Assembly (NCBI GenBank): GCA_004299465.1
Contig: SCST01000560.1
Span: 1-21,195 of the forward strand
Source: Methylovulum sp.
GTDB taxonomy: Bacteria; Pseudomonadota; Gammaproteobacteria; Methylococcales; Methylomonadaceae
Length of the DNA stretch: 21,195 nt
Direction of reading: 5' to 3'
The notes beneath the pieces were generated by a model. The model was not told the DNA's origin. It searched no databases and saw nothing but the letters and a program-made list of their open reading frames with translations. Shown here piece after piece: positions 1 to 7,354 of this stretch (positions within the stretch are counted from its first letter, which is position 1; each line of letters opens with the position of its first letter). Made by a program: the position numbers and the translations under genes.

Positions 1-818
1 GCATTTTGTTCCAATTGCCGGATTCTCTCGGCAGAAACATTATAACGCTCGGCCAGTTCGTGCAATGTTGCTTTTTTGTCTGACAACCAGCGACTTGAGA
101 GAATATCAAGGCTACGCTCATCCAATGTCGCCATCGCATCGCTGAGCAAGTCGTGTTCATGTCCGCCCCAATCGGCATTTTCTAGGAGTACGGCGGGGTC
201 CGCTCCATGCTGCTGGAGATAATTGACAGGTGCGACATAGTTTTCGTCATCCGTTTCATCCGCCGACATATCAAACGACATGTCCCTGCTACCCAAGCGT
301 TTTTCCATTTCATAAACGGCGCTGACCTCGACATCCAGGTCGTTGGCAATCGCTATTGCCTCGTCATTCGACAGCCAGCCCAAATCCTCCTTGGATTTGC
401 GCAGGTTAAAAAACAATTTGCGTTGCGCTTTTGTCGTCGCGATTTTGACTATACCCCAGTTTTTGATCACATATTCGTGGATTTCGGCTTTAATCCAGTG
501 CACGGCAAAAGAAACCAACCGCACCCCCATATCGGGATCGAAACGCTTGACGGCTTTCATCAGGCCGACATTACCTTCCTGGATAATATCCGGCATGGAC
601 AAACCGTAACCGCTATAACCTCGGGCGACATGAACAACAAAGCGCAGATTGCTCATCACCAACTCCCTCGCTGCCGCTAAATCGCCGTGATTTCTATATC
701 GTAAAGTCAATTCGCGCTCTTGCTCAGATGTCAGTTTAGGCATCTGTTTGACAAGATTTAAATAGGCATCAAATGTTCCAACCGACAAATTAACCGGTAA
801 AGCTAATGCGTTGCTCAT
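1..818 (-). CDS. rpoH: RNA polymerase heat-shock sigma factor RpoH (sigma-32), 3' end cut by the window edge
   Basis: Sigma-70-family factor that directs RNA polymerase to heat-shock promoters. Translation from the ATG at 818 gives 272 whole codons and is still open at base 1; about a dozen C-terminal residues should be missing, as the family is about 285 aa. Region 2 is clear (NLRFVVHVARGYSGYGL at 57-73, DIIQEGNVGLMKAVKRFDP at 77-95). The diagnostic RpoH box is present (QRKLFFNLRK, 132-141). Region 4 runs from about 228 (TLDERSLDIL) to the helix-turn-helix (LHELAERYNVSAERIRQLE). The start is supported by AGGGGAT seven bases upstream. It follows ftsX as in Escherichia coli, but has its own intergenic region of 76 bp with a CIRCE operator and a probable promoter, so it is probably transcribed separately and repressed by HrcA. 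Identity is very secure. Confidence 0.97.
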   Translation of the reverse strand, partial: MSNALALPVNLSVGTFDAYLNLVKQMPKLTSEQERELTLRYRNHGDLAAARELVMSNLRFVVHVARGYSGYGLSMPDIIQEGNVGLMKAVKRFDPDMGVRLVSFAVHWIKAEIHEYVIKNWGIVKIATTKAQRKLFFNLRKSKEDLGWLSNDEAIAIANDLDVEVSAVYEMEKRLGSRDMSFDMSADETDDENYVAPVNYLQQHGADPAVLLENADWGGHEHDLLSDAMATLDERSLDILSSRWLSDKKATLHELAERYNVSAERIRQLEQN

Positions 819-848
819 GAGTTATCCCCTGACTAAAAACGTTGCCGA

Positions 849-857
849 ATTTTAGCA
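849..857 (-). promoter_or_regulatory. Probable extended -10 promoter element of rpoH
   Basis: On the minus strand TGC is followed by TAAAAT, matching an extended -10 (TGnTATAAT-like). No good -35 hexamer lies 17 bp upstream, which is tolerated with extended -10 promoters. A start about 7 bp downstream would leave a leader of roughly 24 nt before the rpoH ATG. The element overlaps the rpoH-proximal half of the CIRCE operator. A CTTGAAA string further upstream resembles a sigma-32 -35 box but has no matching -10. Confidence 0.5.
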
Positions 858-878
858 CTCTCCAACAAAGAGTGCTAA
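852..878. promoter_or_regulatory. CIRCE operator (HrcA binding site) upstream of rpoH
   Basis: The sequence is TTAGCACTC, nine spacer bases (TCCAACAAA), then GAGTGCTAA. This is an exact match to the CIRCE consensus, both 9-bp arms and the 9-bp spacer. HrcA is the established repressor that binds CIRCE, classically in front of groESL and dnaK operons. Here the element sits 34 bp before the rpoH start codon and overlaps its likely -10 box, so bound HrcA should block rpoH transcription. HrcA itself is not in the window. Confidence 0.93.
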
Positions 879-894
879 TAATTTTCAAGCGCTA

Positions 895-1926
895 TCAGCC
901 TGGTTTTGTGTACTGAAGCTGATACATCAAGACAACCCACGAACCCAACACGCCCAGCGCGGATGAAATGGCGATGAGTTCTAGCGTTTCCGTGAAACCA
1001 AAAAACAACAAATGAAAATCTCCGCCATATAAATCCGACAGTTTTTTAACCGGCTGCATTAATATCAGCATCATCAGGGTAACGGTAAACCAAGCGACTA
1101 CGCCTGAAATAAAACCTATCCAAAACCCGGTATATAAAAAAGGCCGCTGAATGAACGCGCGCGTAGCGCCAACCAACCGTGCAATCACGACTTCTTCTCG
1201 GCGACTATGCAATTCCAGCCTAATCGTATTACCGGCAATAAACAGCACGGCAAACCCCAGCATCAGGTTTAGCAGCGTTGCCGCGCGTTGGGACACGGCC
1301 ATGATAGATTGCAGGCGCTCTACCCATTTCATATCCAGTTGTGCAGAATCGACTTCTACGGACTGTTGAAAGCTTTGCAGCAGGTTTTCGAGTCCCTGCT
1401 TGTCTTCCAGGGTATCTTTAGGCAACACCTGAATGACGATAGGCAGCGGATTGGTTTTTAATACGCTGATGGCCGACCCGAAACCGCTATAGGTTTTAAA
1501 CTCGGCCAGAGCCTGTTCCTTGGTGATCAATTTAACAGACTGAATACCCGGATTTTGCCGGATTCTATCAGCCAGTTGCTTGGCATGCGTCTCAGAAATC
1601 TCATCTTTAAGAAACAACGAAATTTGCGCACTGGTTTCCAGGTTTCCCGTTAGTTGCTGAAGATTTGCCAATACCAGGTAAAAACCGCTGGCAAGCGAAA
1701 TGGCGATCGACAAGACGGCTATCGTCATTATCGAGTTAAACGGTGAAGCCACTAAGCGTCCCAGGCTGGAAAACAAGGCATGGGCATGAAGGTCGCGATA
1801 AGCTTTTAATTTATCGCCCAAATTACCGCCGGCGCTGGTAGTGCGGCGGGCATCCTGCCTGACGGGCTTGGCGTACCTGGGTTGTTTGACTTCCTTGGTC
1901 TGATGCCGCCTGTTAACATGTTTCAT
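895..1926 (-). CDS. ftsX: Cell division ABC transporter-like permease FtsX
   Basis: Inner-membrane partner of FtsE; the FtsEX complex controls periplasmic peptidoglycan hydrolases at the septum. The 343 residues show the FtsX layout: a basic cytoplasmic N-terminus of about 60 residues, TM1 at about 65-87 (SIMTIAVLSIAISLASGFYL), a periplasmic domain of about 125 residues, then three membrane segments in the C-terminal FtsX permease domain (around LLNLMLGFAVLFIAGNTIRL, WIGFISGVVAWFTVTLMMLI and LIAISSALGVLGSWVVLM). The length is normal for gammaproteobacteria. The ATG lies three bases after the ftsE stop, so the two genes are translationally tight and cotranscribed. No terminator is seen after it. 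Confidence 0.96.
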   Translation of the reverse strand: MKHVNRRHQTKEVKQPRYAKPVRQDARRTTSAGGNLGDKLKAYRDLHAHALFSSLGRLVASPFNSIMTIAVLSIAISLASGFYLVLANLQQLTGNLETSAQISLFLKDEISETHAKQLADRIRQNPGIQSVKLITKEQALAEFKTYSGFGSAISVLKTNPLPIVIQVLPKDTLEDKQGLENLLQSFQQSVEVDSAQLDMKWVERLQSIMAVSQRAATLLNLMLGFAVLFIAGNTIRLELHSRREEVVIARLVGATRAFIQRPFLYTGFWIGFISGVVAWFTVTLMMLILMQPVKKLSDLYGGDFHLLFFGFTETLELIAISSALGVLGSWVVLMYQLQYTKPG

Positions 1927-1929
1927 CGC

Positions 1930-2586
1930 TTAGTCCGAAACCAATTGGCCGTGATCCAGCTTTAAAACGCGATGATTCATTTTGGTAATTAAAGAAATAT
2001 CATGCGAAGCAATCAATACCGTCACCCCTACTTGCTGAAAACTTTCAAACAAACGCATTATTTCCGCCGCTAATTCGGGATCAAGATTCCCGGTAGGCTC
2101 ATCCGCTATAATGATAGGCGGCTTGTTGACCACTGCCCGAGCTATCCCGACTCGTTGCTGCTCCCCTCCCGACAGCGCCATCGGGTATTTTTTTTCCTTG
2201 CCTGACAAACCGACTTTATCCAACGCGGCCCGGACCCTGCGCGTGATTTCCTGATGCCCGAAACCCGCTATCACCAGAGGCAACGCGACATTATCAAATA
2301 CCGTCCTGTCCTGCAGCAACTTATAATCTTGATAAATAAAACCCATTTTCCTGCGTAAAAAAGGAATTTGATGTTCCTTGGCGCCGCTGAGATTTTGTCC
2401 GTCCAATAAAATCAACCCCCGGTTACAACGTTCCATTACGGCAACCAGCCTTAATAAGGTACTTTTCCCGGCACCTGAATGTCCGGTAAGGAAGGCTATC
2501 TCACCATGTCGCAAGTGGAAACTGATATTACGCAAGACATCCCCTGTTTCGGGATAGCGCTTCGTGACATTATCAAACTTTAGCAT
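1930..2586 (-). CDS. ftsE: Cell division ATP-binding protein FtsE
   Basis: ABC-type ATPase that pairs with FtsX and couples cytosolic division signals to wall hydrolysis. From the ATG at 2586 the protein is 218 aa (E. coli FtsE is 222). It has Walker A GHSGAGKST (35-43), Q-loop YQDYKLL, signature LSGGEQQ (138-144), Walker B IIIADEPTG (158-166) and switch H195. The frame is open further upstream to 2682, but the extra 32 residues are unlike FtsE and overlap the end of ftsY, so the shorter start beginning MLKFDNVTKRYP is chosen. The ribosome-binding site is weak (AACGAGAC), suggesting coupling to ftsY, whose stop is 22 bp upstream. Confidence 0.95.
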   Translation of the reverse strand: MLKFDNVTKRYPETGDVLRNISFHLRHGEIAFLTGHSGAGKSTLLRLVAVMERCNRGLILLDGQNLSGAKEHQIPFLRRKMGFIYQDYKLLQDRTVFDNVALPLVIAGFGHQEITRRVRAALDKVGLSGKEKKYPMALSGGEQQRVGIARAVVNKPPIIIADEPTGNLDPELAAEIMRLFESFQQVGVTVLIASHDISLITKMNHRVLKLDHGQLVSD

Positions 2587-2594
2587 AGTCTCGT

Positions 2595-2624
2595 TAATCT
2601 TTGACAAACTAATCTTTAACAAAC
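2595..2624. repeat. 15-bp tandem duplication over the ftsY stop codon
   Basis: TAATCTTTGACAAAC is followed immediately by TAATCTTTAACAAAC, two 15-bp units differing at one base. On the minus strand the first-read unit carries the last codons and stop of the CtaA-FtsY fusion; the second lies in the short gap before ftsE. It looks like a simple tandem duplication that lengthened the ftsY-ftsE spacer; no function is implied. Confidence 0.75.
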
Positions 2625-4573
2625 AAGGCGTCGACAAAGGTCTCCGCATCGAAATCCTGCAGGTCATCGATACCTTCGCCAATACCTATATAGCGAATAG
2701 GAATACCTGACTGTCCGGCCAGAGCAAAAATAACACCGCCTTTTGCCGTGCCATCAAGCTTGGTCAACACTAAACCGGTCAATGCTACTGTTTCATTAAA
2801 CAGTTTTGCCTGGGACAAGGCATTTTGCCCGGTACCCGCATCCAGCACCAGTAATACTTCATGTGGTGCGGTTTCATCAAGCTTGCCTATGATGCGCTTT
2901 ACTTTTTTCAGCTCATCCATCAGGTTTGATTTGGTATGCAAGCGGCCTGCGGTATCGGCGATCAGTACATCGATGCCTTTGGCCTGTGCGGACTGTACGC
3001 CGTCATAGATGACCGACGCCGAATCTGCACCGGTATGCTGGGCGACGACATGGATACTGTTACGCTCGCCCCAGGTCTGCAATTGTTCAACAGCCGCCGC
3101 CCTGAACGTATCGCCGGCGGCGAGCATAACGCTATGTCCTTGCACCTGTAAGCGTTTAGCTAATTTACCGATAGTGGTCGTTTTACCGGCACCGTTAACG
3201 CCGACGATCAAAATAACAAAGGGCTTATCCTGCTTAGGTATTTGCAAGGGCTTGCTGCAAGGCTTAAGTATTCTCAGCAATTCCTGCTTCAAGGCAGCCG
3301 ATAACAGCTCCGGGTCTTTTAACTGCTGGCGGTCAAGATGTTGCGTCAGCCGGCTGATAATTTCCGTCGTCACGGTAATGCCTATATCAGCCATTAACAG
3401 GCTGGCTTCAAGATCTTCCAGTAAGTCATCACCGCTTTCTTTCTGGCCCACCGACAGGTTTGCCAGCAAGTCGCCCAGTCCTGAACGGGTGCGTTTTAAT
3501 TGCGATTTAAGACGCAGGTACAACGACTCAGGTGCAGGTTCGACATACGGCTGGATAACTTCAACACCTATTGGAATACCTGCTGCACCGACCTCCTGTT
3601 GCGGCTGGAATTCGACAGGGGCTTCAGTGATGTCTTTGAAGCCATACCGACTGTAAAAACTAAGCGCAATTAACGGCAGCATTAACAGGGCTGCACATGC
3701 GCTATTGGCAACACTAACCCAAAAAGGCATATCAAGTTTGTACCCGACGGCATTTAGGCTGACTTGCACCAGTACCAGTAAGCCTAACACCAAGCCCGCT
3801 TTTCTTACCGTCCTTGGATATTTCGCCAAGCTTGCCAATACTACCAGCAACGTCAACAGACCAAGACAAGCCAAGGCGCCTGCGCTATACAGCCATTGCA
3901 CAGCCGTCTCATCATCAAAAGCGATAACGCCCGTCTCGGTAAATATCCGCGTTTCATGCCAGTAACCGGGATAGCCCCGGTATTCATAATTGGCATGATC
4001 CGCACCGATCCAGATCACCAGAACTATATAGGATAATAAAACCAGCATGCTAAACCGGGCGAGCCAGAGCAATCCTTTCCACTGCACGGTTGAAACTGAA
4101 ATCGTCGGGTTACTGCGCAAATAAAGCCGGAATAATAGCCAGAATGTCATCATTTCCGACAGCATGAGCCCCGTAATAACAACAGGCTCAGCCTGTGTCT
4201 TGACTACCCACAAATCCAAAAAAAACTGCGAGCCCACTAAAAACAACAAGCCCGACGCCGCTATCATTGCCGCAAGACGGTTTTGCTTTTCTTTCCAGGC
4301 CAGACCGCCCAACAGCAGGATAAACAGGCTCAAGCTCGCGATCAGGTAGCGGTGGCTCATTTCCCTCCATGCTTTGGCAATATCGAACGGATGCTCGGGA
4401 AATGCCAAGTCCGCCTGCGCTTTAAAAGCTTCACCTCCACGAATAACAAGCTGCCCATAACAACCGGGCCAATCGGGGCAACCCAGGCCCTGGTCGGACA
4501 AATGGGCGAATGCACCTGATACGACAACTATTAACGCCAAGATAAGGCTGAACAGGGTTATTTTTCTAAACAT
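2609..4573 (-). CDS. ftsY: Fusion: degenerate haem A synthase-like (CtaA/COX15) membrane domain + signal recognition particle receptor FtsY
   Basis: One uninterrupted 654-aa frame. Residues 1-308 are CtaA/COX15-like: about eight membrane segments and the family signature LSDQGLGCPDWPGCYG (25-40) with both cysteines, then WREMSHRY with ligand H74. The other three ligand histidines of the family are replaced: L136 (ITGLML for the usual TGHLL), Y229 (VQWLYSAGA for IHxTHRxGA) and N290 (VANSAC for VAHNAG). A linker at 309-348 leads to a complete FtsY NG region: amphipathic helix LYLRLKSQLKRTRSGL (351-366), N domain, P-loop GVNGAGKTT (458-466), DTFRAAA (488-494), DTAGR (540-544), TKLD (604-607) and GIGEGIDDLQDFD (630-642). 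FtsY GTPase docks SRP-ribosome complexes at the membrane. The gene is placed both as ctaA (after the SURF1 and SCO-like genes) and as ftsY (before ftsE and ftsX). No canonical ftsY start lies at the junction; the only in-frame NTG found near it is a TTG at residue 351 without a good ribosome-binding site. Haem A synthase activity is doubtful; FtsY function is likely. Confidence 0.93.
   Translation of the reverse strand: MFRKITLFSLILALIVVVSGAFAHLSDQGLGCPDWPGCYGQLVIRGGEAFKAQADLAFPEHPFDIAKAWREMSHRYLIASLSLFILLLGGLAWKEKQNRLAAMIAASGLLFLVGSQFFLDLWVVKTQAEPVVITGLMLSEMMTFWLLFRLYLRSNPTISVSTVQWKGLLWLARFSMLVLLSYIVLVIWIGADHANYEYRGYPGYWHETRIFTETGVIAFDDETAVQWLYSAGALACLGLLTLLVVLASLAKYPRTVRKAGLVLGLLVLVQVSLNAVGYKLDMPFWVSVANSACAALLMLPLIALSFYSRYGFKDITEAPVEFQPQQEVGAAGIPIGVEVIQPYVEPAPESLYLRLKSQLKRTRSGLGDLLANLSVGQKESGDDLLEDLEASLLMADIGITVTTEIISRLTQHLDRQQLKDPELLSAALKQELLRILKPCSKPLQIPKQDKPFVILIVGVNGAGKTTTIGKLAKRLQVQGHSVMLAAGDTFRAAAVEQLQTWGERNSIHVVAQHTGADSASVIYDGVQSAQAKGIDVLIADTAGRLHTKSNLMDELKKVKRIIGKLDETAPHEVLLVLDAGTGQNALSQAKLFNETVALTGLVLTKLDGTAKGGVIFALAGQSGIPIRYIGIGEGIDDLQDFDAETFVDALFVKD
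3591..3597 (-). promoter_or_regulatory. Shine-Dalgarno-like AGGAGGT inside the CtaA-FtsY linker
   Basis: A perfect AGGAGGT lies in the coding sequence of the linker, around residues 326-328 of the fusion. No ATG, GTG or TTG follows in frame at a usable distance; a GTG three bases downstream is out of frame and an in-frame ATT is 13 bases away. It may be the relic of the ribosome-binding site of a formerly separate ftsY gene, or a chance effect of the codons for Gln-Glu-Val. Confidence 0.4.
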
Positions 4574-4587
4574 TTTATTTTCTTCTG

Positions 4588-5325
4588 CTATCCGATTTGT
4601 GAAATTCTCAGCAAATGCATGAGATCACTTTTTACTTTGTAGGGATCGAACCCTGGTTCGTATTGCATCATTAGATTACCCAAGGGATCCATCAAAAAAA
4701 GCATACCATCGGGTATATTCCCTTTTCGGATGTCCATTAATTTTTCAACAACTGCGGGACTGGGCTTGACCCTGATAAGATCAGAAGTCAGCGCGAATTC
4801 ACGATTTTCGTTACCCACCAATTTTGCCGCCAACGCATCGTCAATCCGGTTTTCTTCACGCTGCAGGCCCAGGAAAAGCGCGGCATCCTCTTTATTTTCC
4901 GATGAACGCAAGCGCCAAAGCAGTGCATCCTTAAGCCACCATTGGCTTGCTTTTTCAGTTGCAATATCGTTAAAAACGATGGCGACACGGCGTGTACGTG
5001 ACAAGTCCTTGTTCAGCATCAAGCGCAATTGCCTGGTTTTAAGTATCGCATCGAGACAGGTTTGATTACAGCTGGACGTAGGAATAACATTGATCACCAG
5101 CCAGTGCCCTGCAAGCTCGGCGATGTTATGCGCCGAAAATGTGTCGATCCCGGAAAAATCGCTACGTTCAGTTGTAACGGCAGGACTTATCAACTCGCCG
5201 TTATTGATACGGCTGTTTAACAAGCTTGCATTTTCTTTCAATCCCCAGGCGATCAGGAAAGGAATGATAGACATCCCAAAAATAGCCAGAATTAACAATT
5301 GATTTTTCTTTTGCTGATTAATCAT
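4588..5325 (-). CDS. SCO/thioredoxin-fold-like oxidase assembly protein with CxxxC motif
   Basis: A 245-aa protein from the ATG at 5325: one N-terminal membrane anchor (LLILAIFGMSIIPFLIAWGL, about 10-29), then the conserved NNGELISPA segment (41-49) and a soluble periplasmic domain with SSCNQTC (C86 and C90, a CxxxC pair) followed by LDAILKTRQLRLML. This matches the uncharacterised SCO-like proteins found between surf1 and ctaA in many gammaproteobacterial cox operons, probably acting in copper or thiol chemistry during oxidase assembly. An earlier in-frame ATG at 5343 would add six residues; 5325 gives an 8-bp overlap with the SURF1 stop and is slightly preferred. The following CtaA-FtsY start is 14 bp downstream. 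The family is well supported by position and motif; its biochemical role is inferred. Confidence 0.8.
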   Translation of the reverse strand: MINQQKKNQLLILAIFGMSIIPFLIAWGLKENASLLNSRINNGELISPAVTTERSDFSGIDTFSAHNIAELAGHWLVINVIPTSSCNQTCLDAILKTRQLRLMLNKDLSRTRRVAIVFNDIATEKASQWWLKDALLWRLRSSENKEDAALFLGLQREENRIDDALAAKLVGNENREFALTSDLIRVKPSPAVVEKLMDIRKGNIPDGMLFLMDPLGNLMMQYEPGFDPYKVKSDLMHLLRISQIG

Positions 5326-6043
5326 TCTTTTTTTTAAATCCATACCAAATAAAGAGTAGCGCTAACGTCAATGCCAGCCCAAGCCATTGCACTGCATAGC
5401 CGATATGCTGTTCAGGCGACATCACGGCGCTTGTTTGCCACTCCCGTTTAAAGCCATCCGGATCATTTTTATCCAGCTCAACTTGAAACCGGAATACATC
5501 ATGTCCCAGTTTTTCAGCCAGAACACGGTTATCAACGACTTGCACAACTGACGGCCAATTAGCCGTTGGTATTTCTGCTCCCGCTAATTTCATACCGACA
5601 CCCGGAAACTTATTAATGCGCCCGTTGACCGTTATTTGCGCAGTGTTGACCGATACGTCCGGCAACACAGCGCGGTTCTGCTTCAACGGAACCCAGCCCC
5701 TATTAACCAAAACGGCTTTGGCTGACCCAGATGATAAAGCGTCCGGTAATAAAAGTGGCGTCAGCACAAAATACCCTGGCTTTCCAGCGCTAACCTGATT
5801 ATCCAGCAAAAATTGGTGTGCGGCATCATAATGGCCGGTAACCTGCACTTTTCTATACCTTAAACTTTCCGCATCATCCTGGGTTTCAGCCGATAATGTT
5901 ATCGTTGCCGCACCGACAGCCTGCTGCTGCAAATGAAGCAATACACGTTTTTCCTCGGCTCGCCGCCATTGCCAGTCAGCCAAGGCAAGCAACAACGCCA
6001 ATAAACAGATAGTGGCCAATGCAGGGATGATTTTAAACTTCAT
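5318..6043 (-). CDS. SURF1 family cytochrome c oxidase assembly protein
   Basis: A 241-aa inner-membrane protein with the two-helix SURF1 layout: TM1 at about 5-22 followed by DWQWRRAEEK (the LGxWQxxRxxEK signature), a large periplasmic domain containing YRKVQVTGHYD, VLVNRGWVP and VNGRI, and a C-terminal helix HIGYAVQWLGLALTLALLFI. SURF1 assists insertion of haem a/a3 into subunit I. GAGGCG upstream supports the start. It leads the leftward assembly segment (SURF1, SCO-like, CtaA-FtsY) and is divergent from the DUF2909 gene, with 83 bp between them that probably carry promoters for both directions, though none stands out. Confidence 0.93.
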   Translation of the reverse strand: MKFKIIPALATICLLALLLALADWQWRRAEEKRVLLHLQQQAVGAATITLSAETQDDAESLRYRKVQVTGHYDAAHQFLLDNQVSAGKPGYFVLTPLLLPDALSSGSAKAVLVNRGWVPLKQNRAVLPDVSVNTAQITVNGRINKFPGVGMKLAGAEIPTANWPSVVQVVDNRVLAEKLGHDVFRFQVELDKNDPDGFKREWQTSAVMSPEQHIGYAVQWLGLALTLALLFIWYGFKKKND

Positions 6044-6126
6044 ACGATAAAACGCCTCATTAATCTATTGGCAATCGGGTCCGGATAGCCGAGAATACCA
6101 AATATTTACCATCAAATACTCCTGCC

Positions 6127-6384
6127 ATGATTATCAAAAGCATCGCTATTGCAGCCTTTATCTCCATCATTATCAGTTTGGGTGCCGCATTGTTTAACCT
6201 GGTTAAAAACAAAGACCAGGAGCAATCTGAAAAGACCCTCAAGGCACTGACTTTTCGCATTACCCTATCGGTCATTTTGTTTGTTTTTATTTTTATTGCG
6301 CTGGCCGCAGGCCTGCTGCATCCTCACGGGCTAGGCATACAGATGCAGGCAAAGAAAACGGCTATATCGGAATCCGCAAAATAA
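6127..6384 (+). CDS. DUF2909 'twin transmembrane' small inner-membrane protein
   Basis: An 85-aa protein with two membrane segments (about 5-24 and 46-66) separated by a charged loop (NLVKNKDQEQSEKTLKALTFR). The first helix with SLGAALFNLV, then KALTFRITLSVILF and a C-terminal AAGLLHPHGL, match the DUF2909 family that sits between coxC and surf1 in many proteobacteria; its role is unknown but probably linked to oxidase assembly or stability. It is the only convincing plus-strand gene in the window, convergent with coxC and divergent from SURF1. No clear ribosome-binding site precedes the ATG. The minus-strand frame at 6060-6275 overlaps it and resembles nothing. Confidence 0.85.
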   Translation: MIIKSIAIAAFISIIISLGAALFNLVKNKDQEQSEKTLKALTFRITLSVILFVFIFIALAAGLLHPHGLGIQMQAKKTAISESAK

Positions 6385-6404
6385 CCGACAATCCTGCGAA
6401 CAAA

Positions 6405-6435
6405 AAAAAAGCGTTGCCACAGACAACGCTTTTTT
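6405..6435. terminator. Bidirectional intrinsic terminator between DUF2909 and coxC
   Basis: A perfect inverted repeat: AAAAAAGCGTTG, a 7-base loop CCACAGA, then CAACGCTTTTTT. Because the A tract on one side is the T tract of the other strand, it can end transcription both of the plus-strand DUF2909 gene (stop 21 bp upstream) and of the minus-strand cox operon (coxC stop 18 bp away). Confidence 0.92.
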
Positions 6436-6452
6436 AGGCATTGTTATATTAC

Positions 6453-7337
6453 TTACATGATATAGACAAAAATAAACAAGCCTAACCAAACCACGTCAAC
6501 GAAATGCCAGTACCATGCCGCCGCTTCAAAGGCGAAATGATTTTCCGGCTTGAAATGGCCTTTCGTGCTGCGAAACAAAACAACACTCAGGATGATTGCG
6601 CCGATGCAGACATGGAGACCGTGAAAACCGGTCAACATGAAAAAAGTCGACCCATAAATACCCGAACCCAAGGTCAAGCCCATTTCAGTATAAGCTTCAT
6701 GGTATTCATAAGCCTGGAACATTACGAATAAAAAACCCAGGGCAACGGTTGCTATCAAGCCTTTAATGAGCTGGTCACGATTCTTTGCGAGTAAGCCATG
6801 ATGCGCCCAAGTTACGGTTACTCCACTGCTCAGCAGAATCAAGGTATTTAAAAAAGGTATACCCCACGCCCCCATAGACTCAAATTCACCATCGCTGGTA
6901 GGCTTGCCGTCGATTAGTTTGCCTGGACCGTTAGTGGGCCAGGTTGCATCAAAATTAGGCCACAGCAGTTCCTTGGTTGCCGCACCGATGCCTTCACCAC
7001 CCAACCAAGGCACCGATAAATTGCGCGTATACCAGAGCGTGCCGAAGAAAACGGCAAAAAACATGACTTCCGAGAAAATAAACCACATCATGCCCATACG
7101 GAAGGAGATCCCTACCTGCGTGTTGTACATGCCAGCTTCACTTTCAGTTGCCTGTAAGGTAAACCAGCCGGCCAACATGATGATGAAGATAGTAAAACCT
7201 ATCACCATCATGGTCGGACCCACTGATGAACCATTCAAATAGTTTGCGAATCCAGCCAATAACATCATTAAACCGGCCGTAGCCATAACCGGCCATGTCG
7301 CTTTATGCGGGATGTAATAAGTTTCACTTGAAGACAT
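6453..7337 (-). CDS. coxC: Cytochrome c oxidase subunit III
   Basis: A 294-aa polytopic protein with the seven-helix subunit III fold. Recognisable segments are YYIPHKATWPVM at the N-terminus, FRMGMMWFIFSEVMFFAVFFGTLWY (contains the conserved SEVMFF), LNTLILLSSGVTVTWAHH, TGFHGLHVCIGAI and the end WYWHFVDVVWLGLFIFVYIM. Subunit III stabilises the catalytic core and supports proton uptake by subunit I. AGGAGA stands just upstream of the ATG. It is 17 bp after the ctaG stop and is the last gene before the bidirectional terminator. Confidence 0.97.
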   Translation of the reverse strand: MSSSETYYIPHKATWPVMATAGLMMLLAGFANYLNGSSVGPTMMVIGFTIFIIMLAGWFTLQATESEAGMYNTQVGISFRMGMMWFIFSEVMFFAVFFGTLWYTRNLSVPWLGGEGIGAATKELLWPNFDATWPTNGPGKLIDGKPTSDGEFESMGAWGIPFLNTLILLSSGVTVTWAHHGLLAKNRDQLIKGLIATVALGFLFVMFQAYEYHEAYTEMGLTLGSGIYGSTFFMLTGFHGLHVCIGAIILSVVLFRSTKGHFKPENHFAFEAAAWYWHFVDVVWLGLFIFVYIM

Positions 7338-7354
7338 AATTTTCTCCTATCCTT

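Noticed and set aside
207..680. 157-codon plus-strand frame opposite rpoH
   Set aside because: It is antisense to the well-conserved rpoH coding sequence and resembles no protein family.
2587..2682. N-terminal extension of FtsE to the ATG at 2682
   Set aside because: The 32 extra residues overlap the FtsY C-terminus and do not match FtsE proteins, which start at MLKFDNV.
3009..3656. 215-codon plus-strand frame opposite the FtsY half of the fusion
   Set aside because: Composition is Ser/Arg/Cys-rich as expected for a reverse-frame shadow, with no domain; the opposite strand encodes unmistakable GTPase motifs.
6060..6275. 71-codon minus-strand frame overlapping the DUF2909 gene
   Set aside because: The plus strand encodes a recognisable two-helix DUF2909 protein; the minus frame matches nothing.
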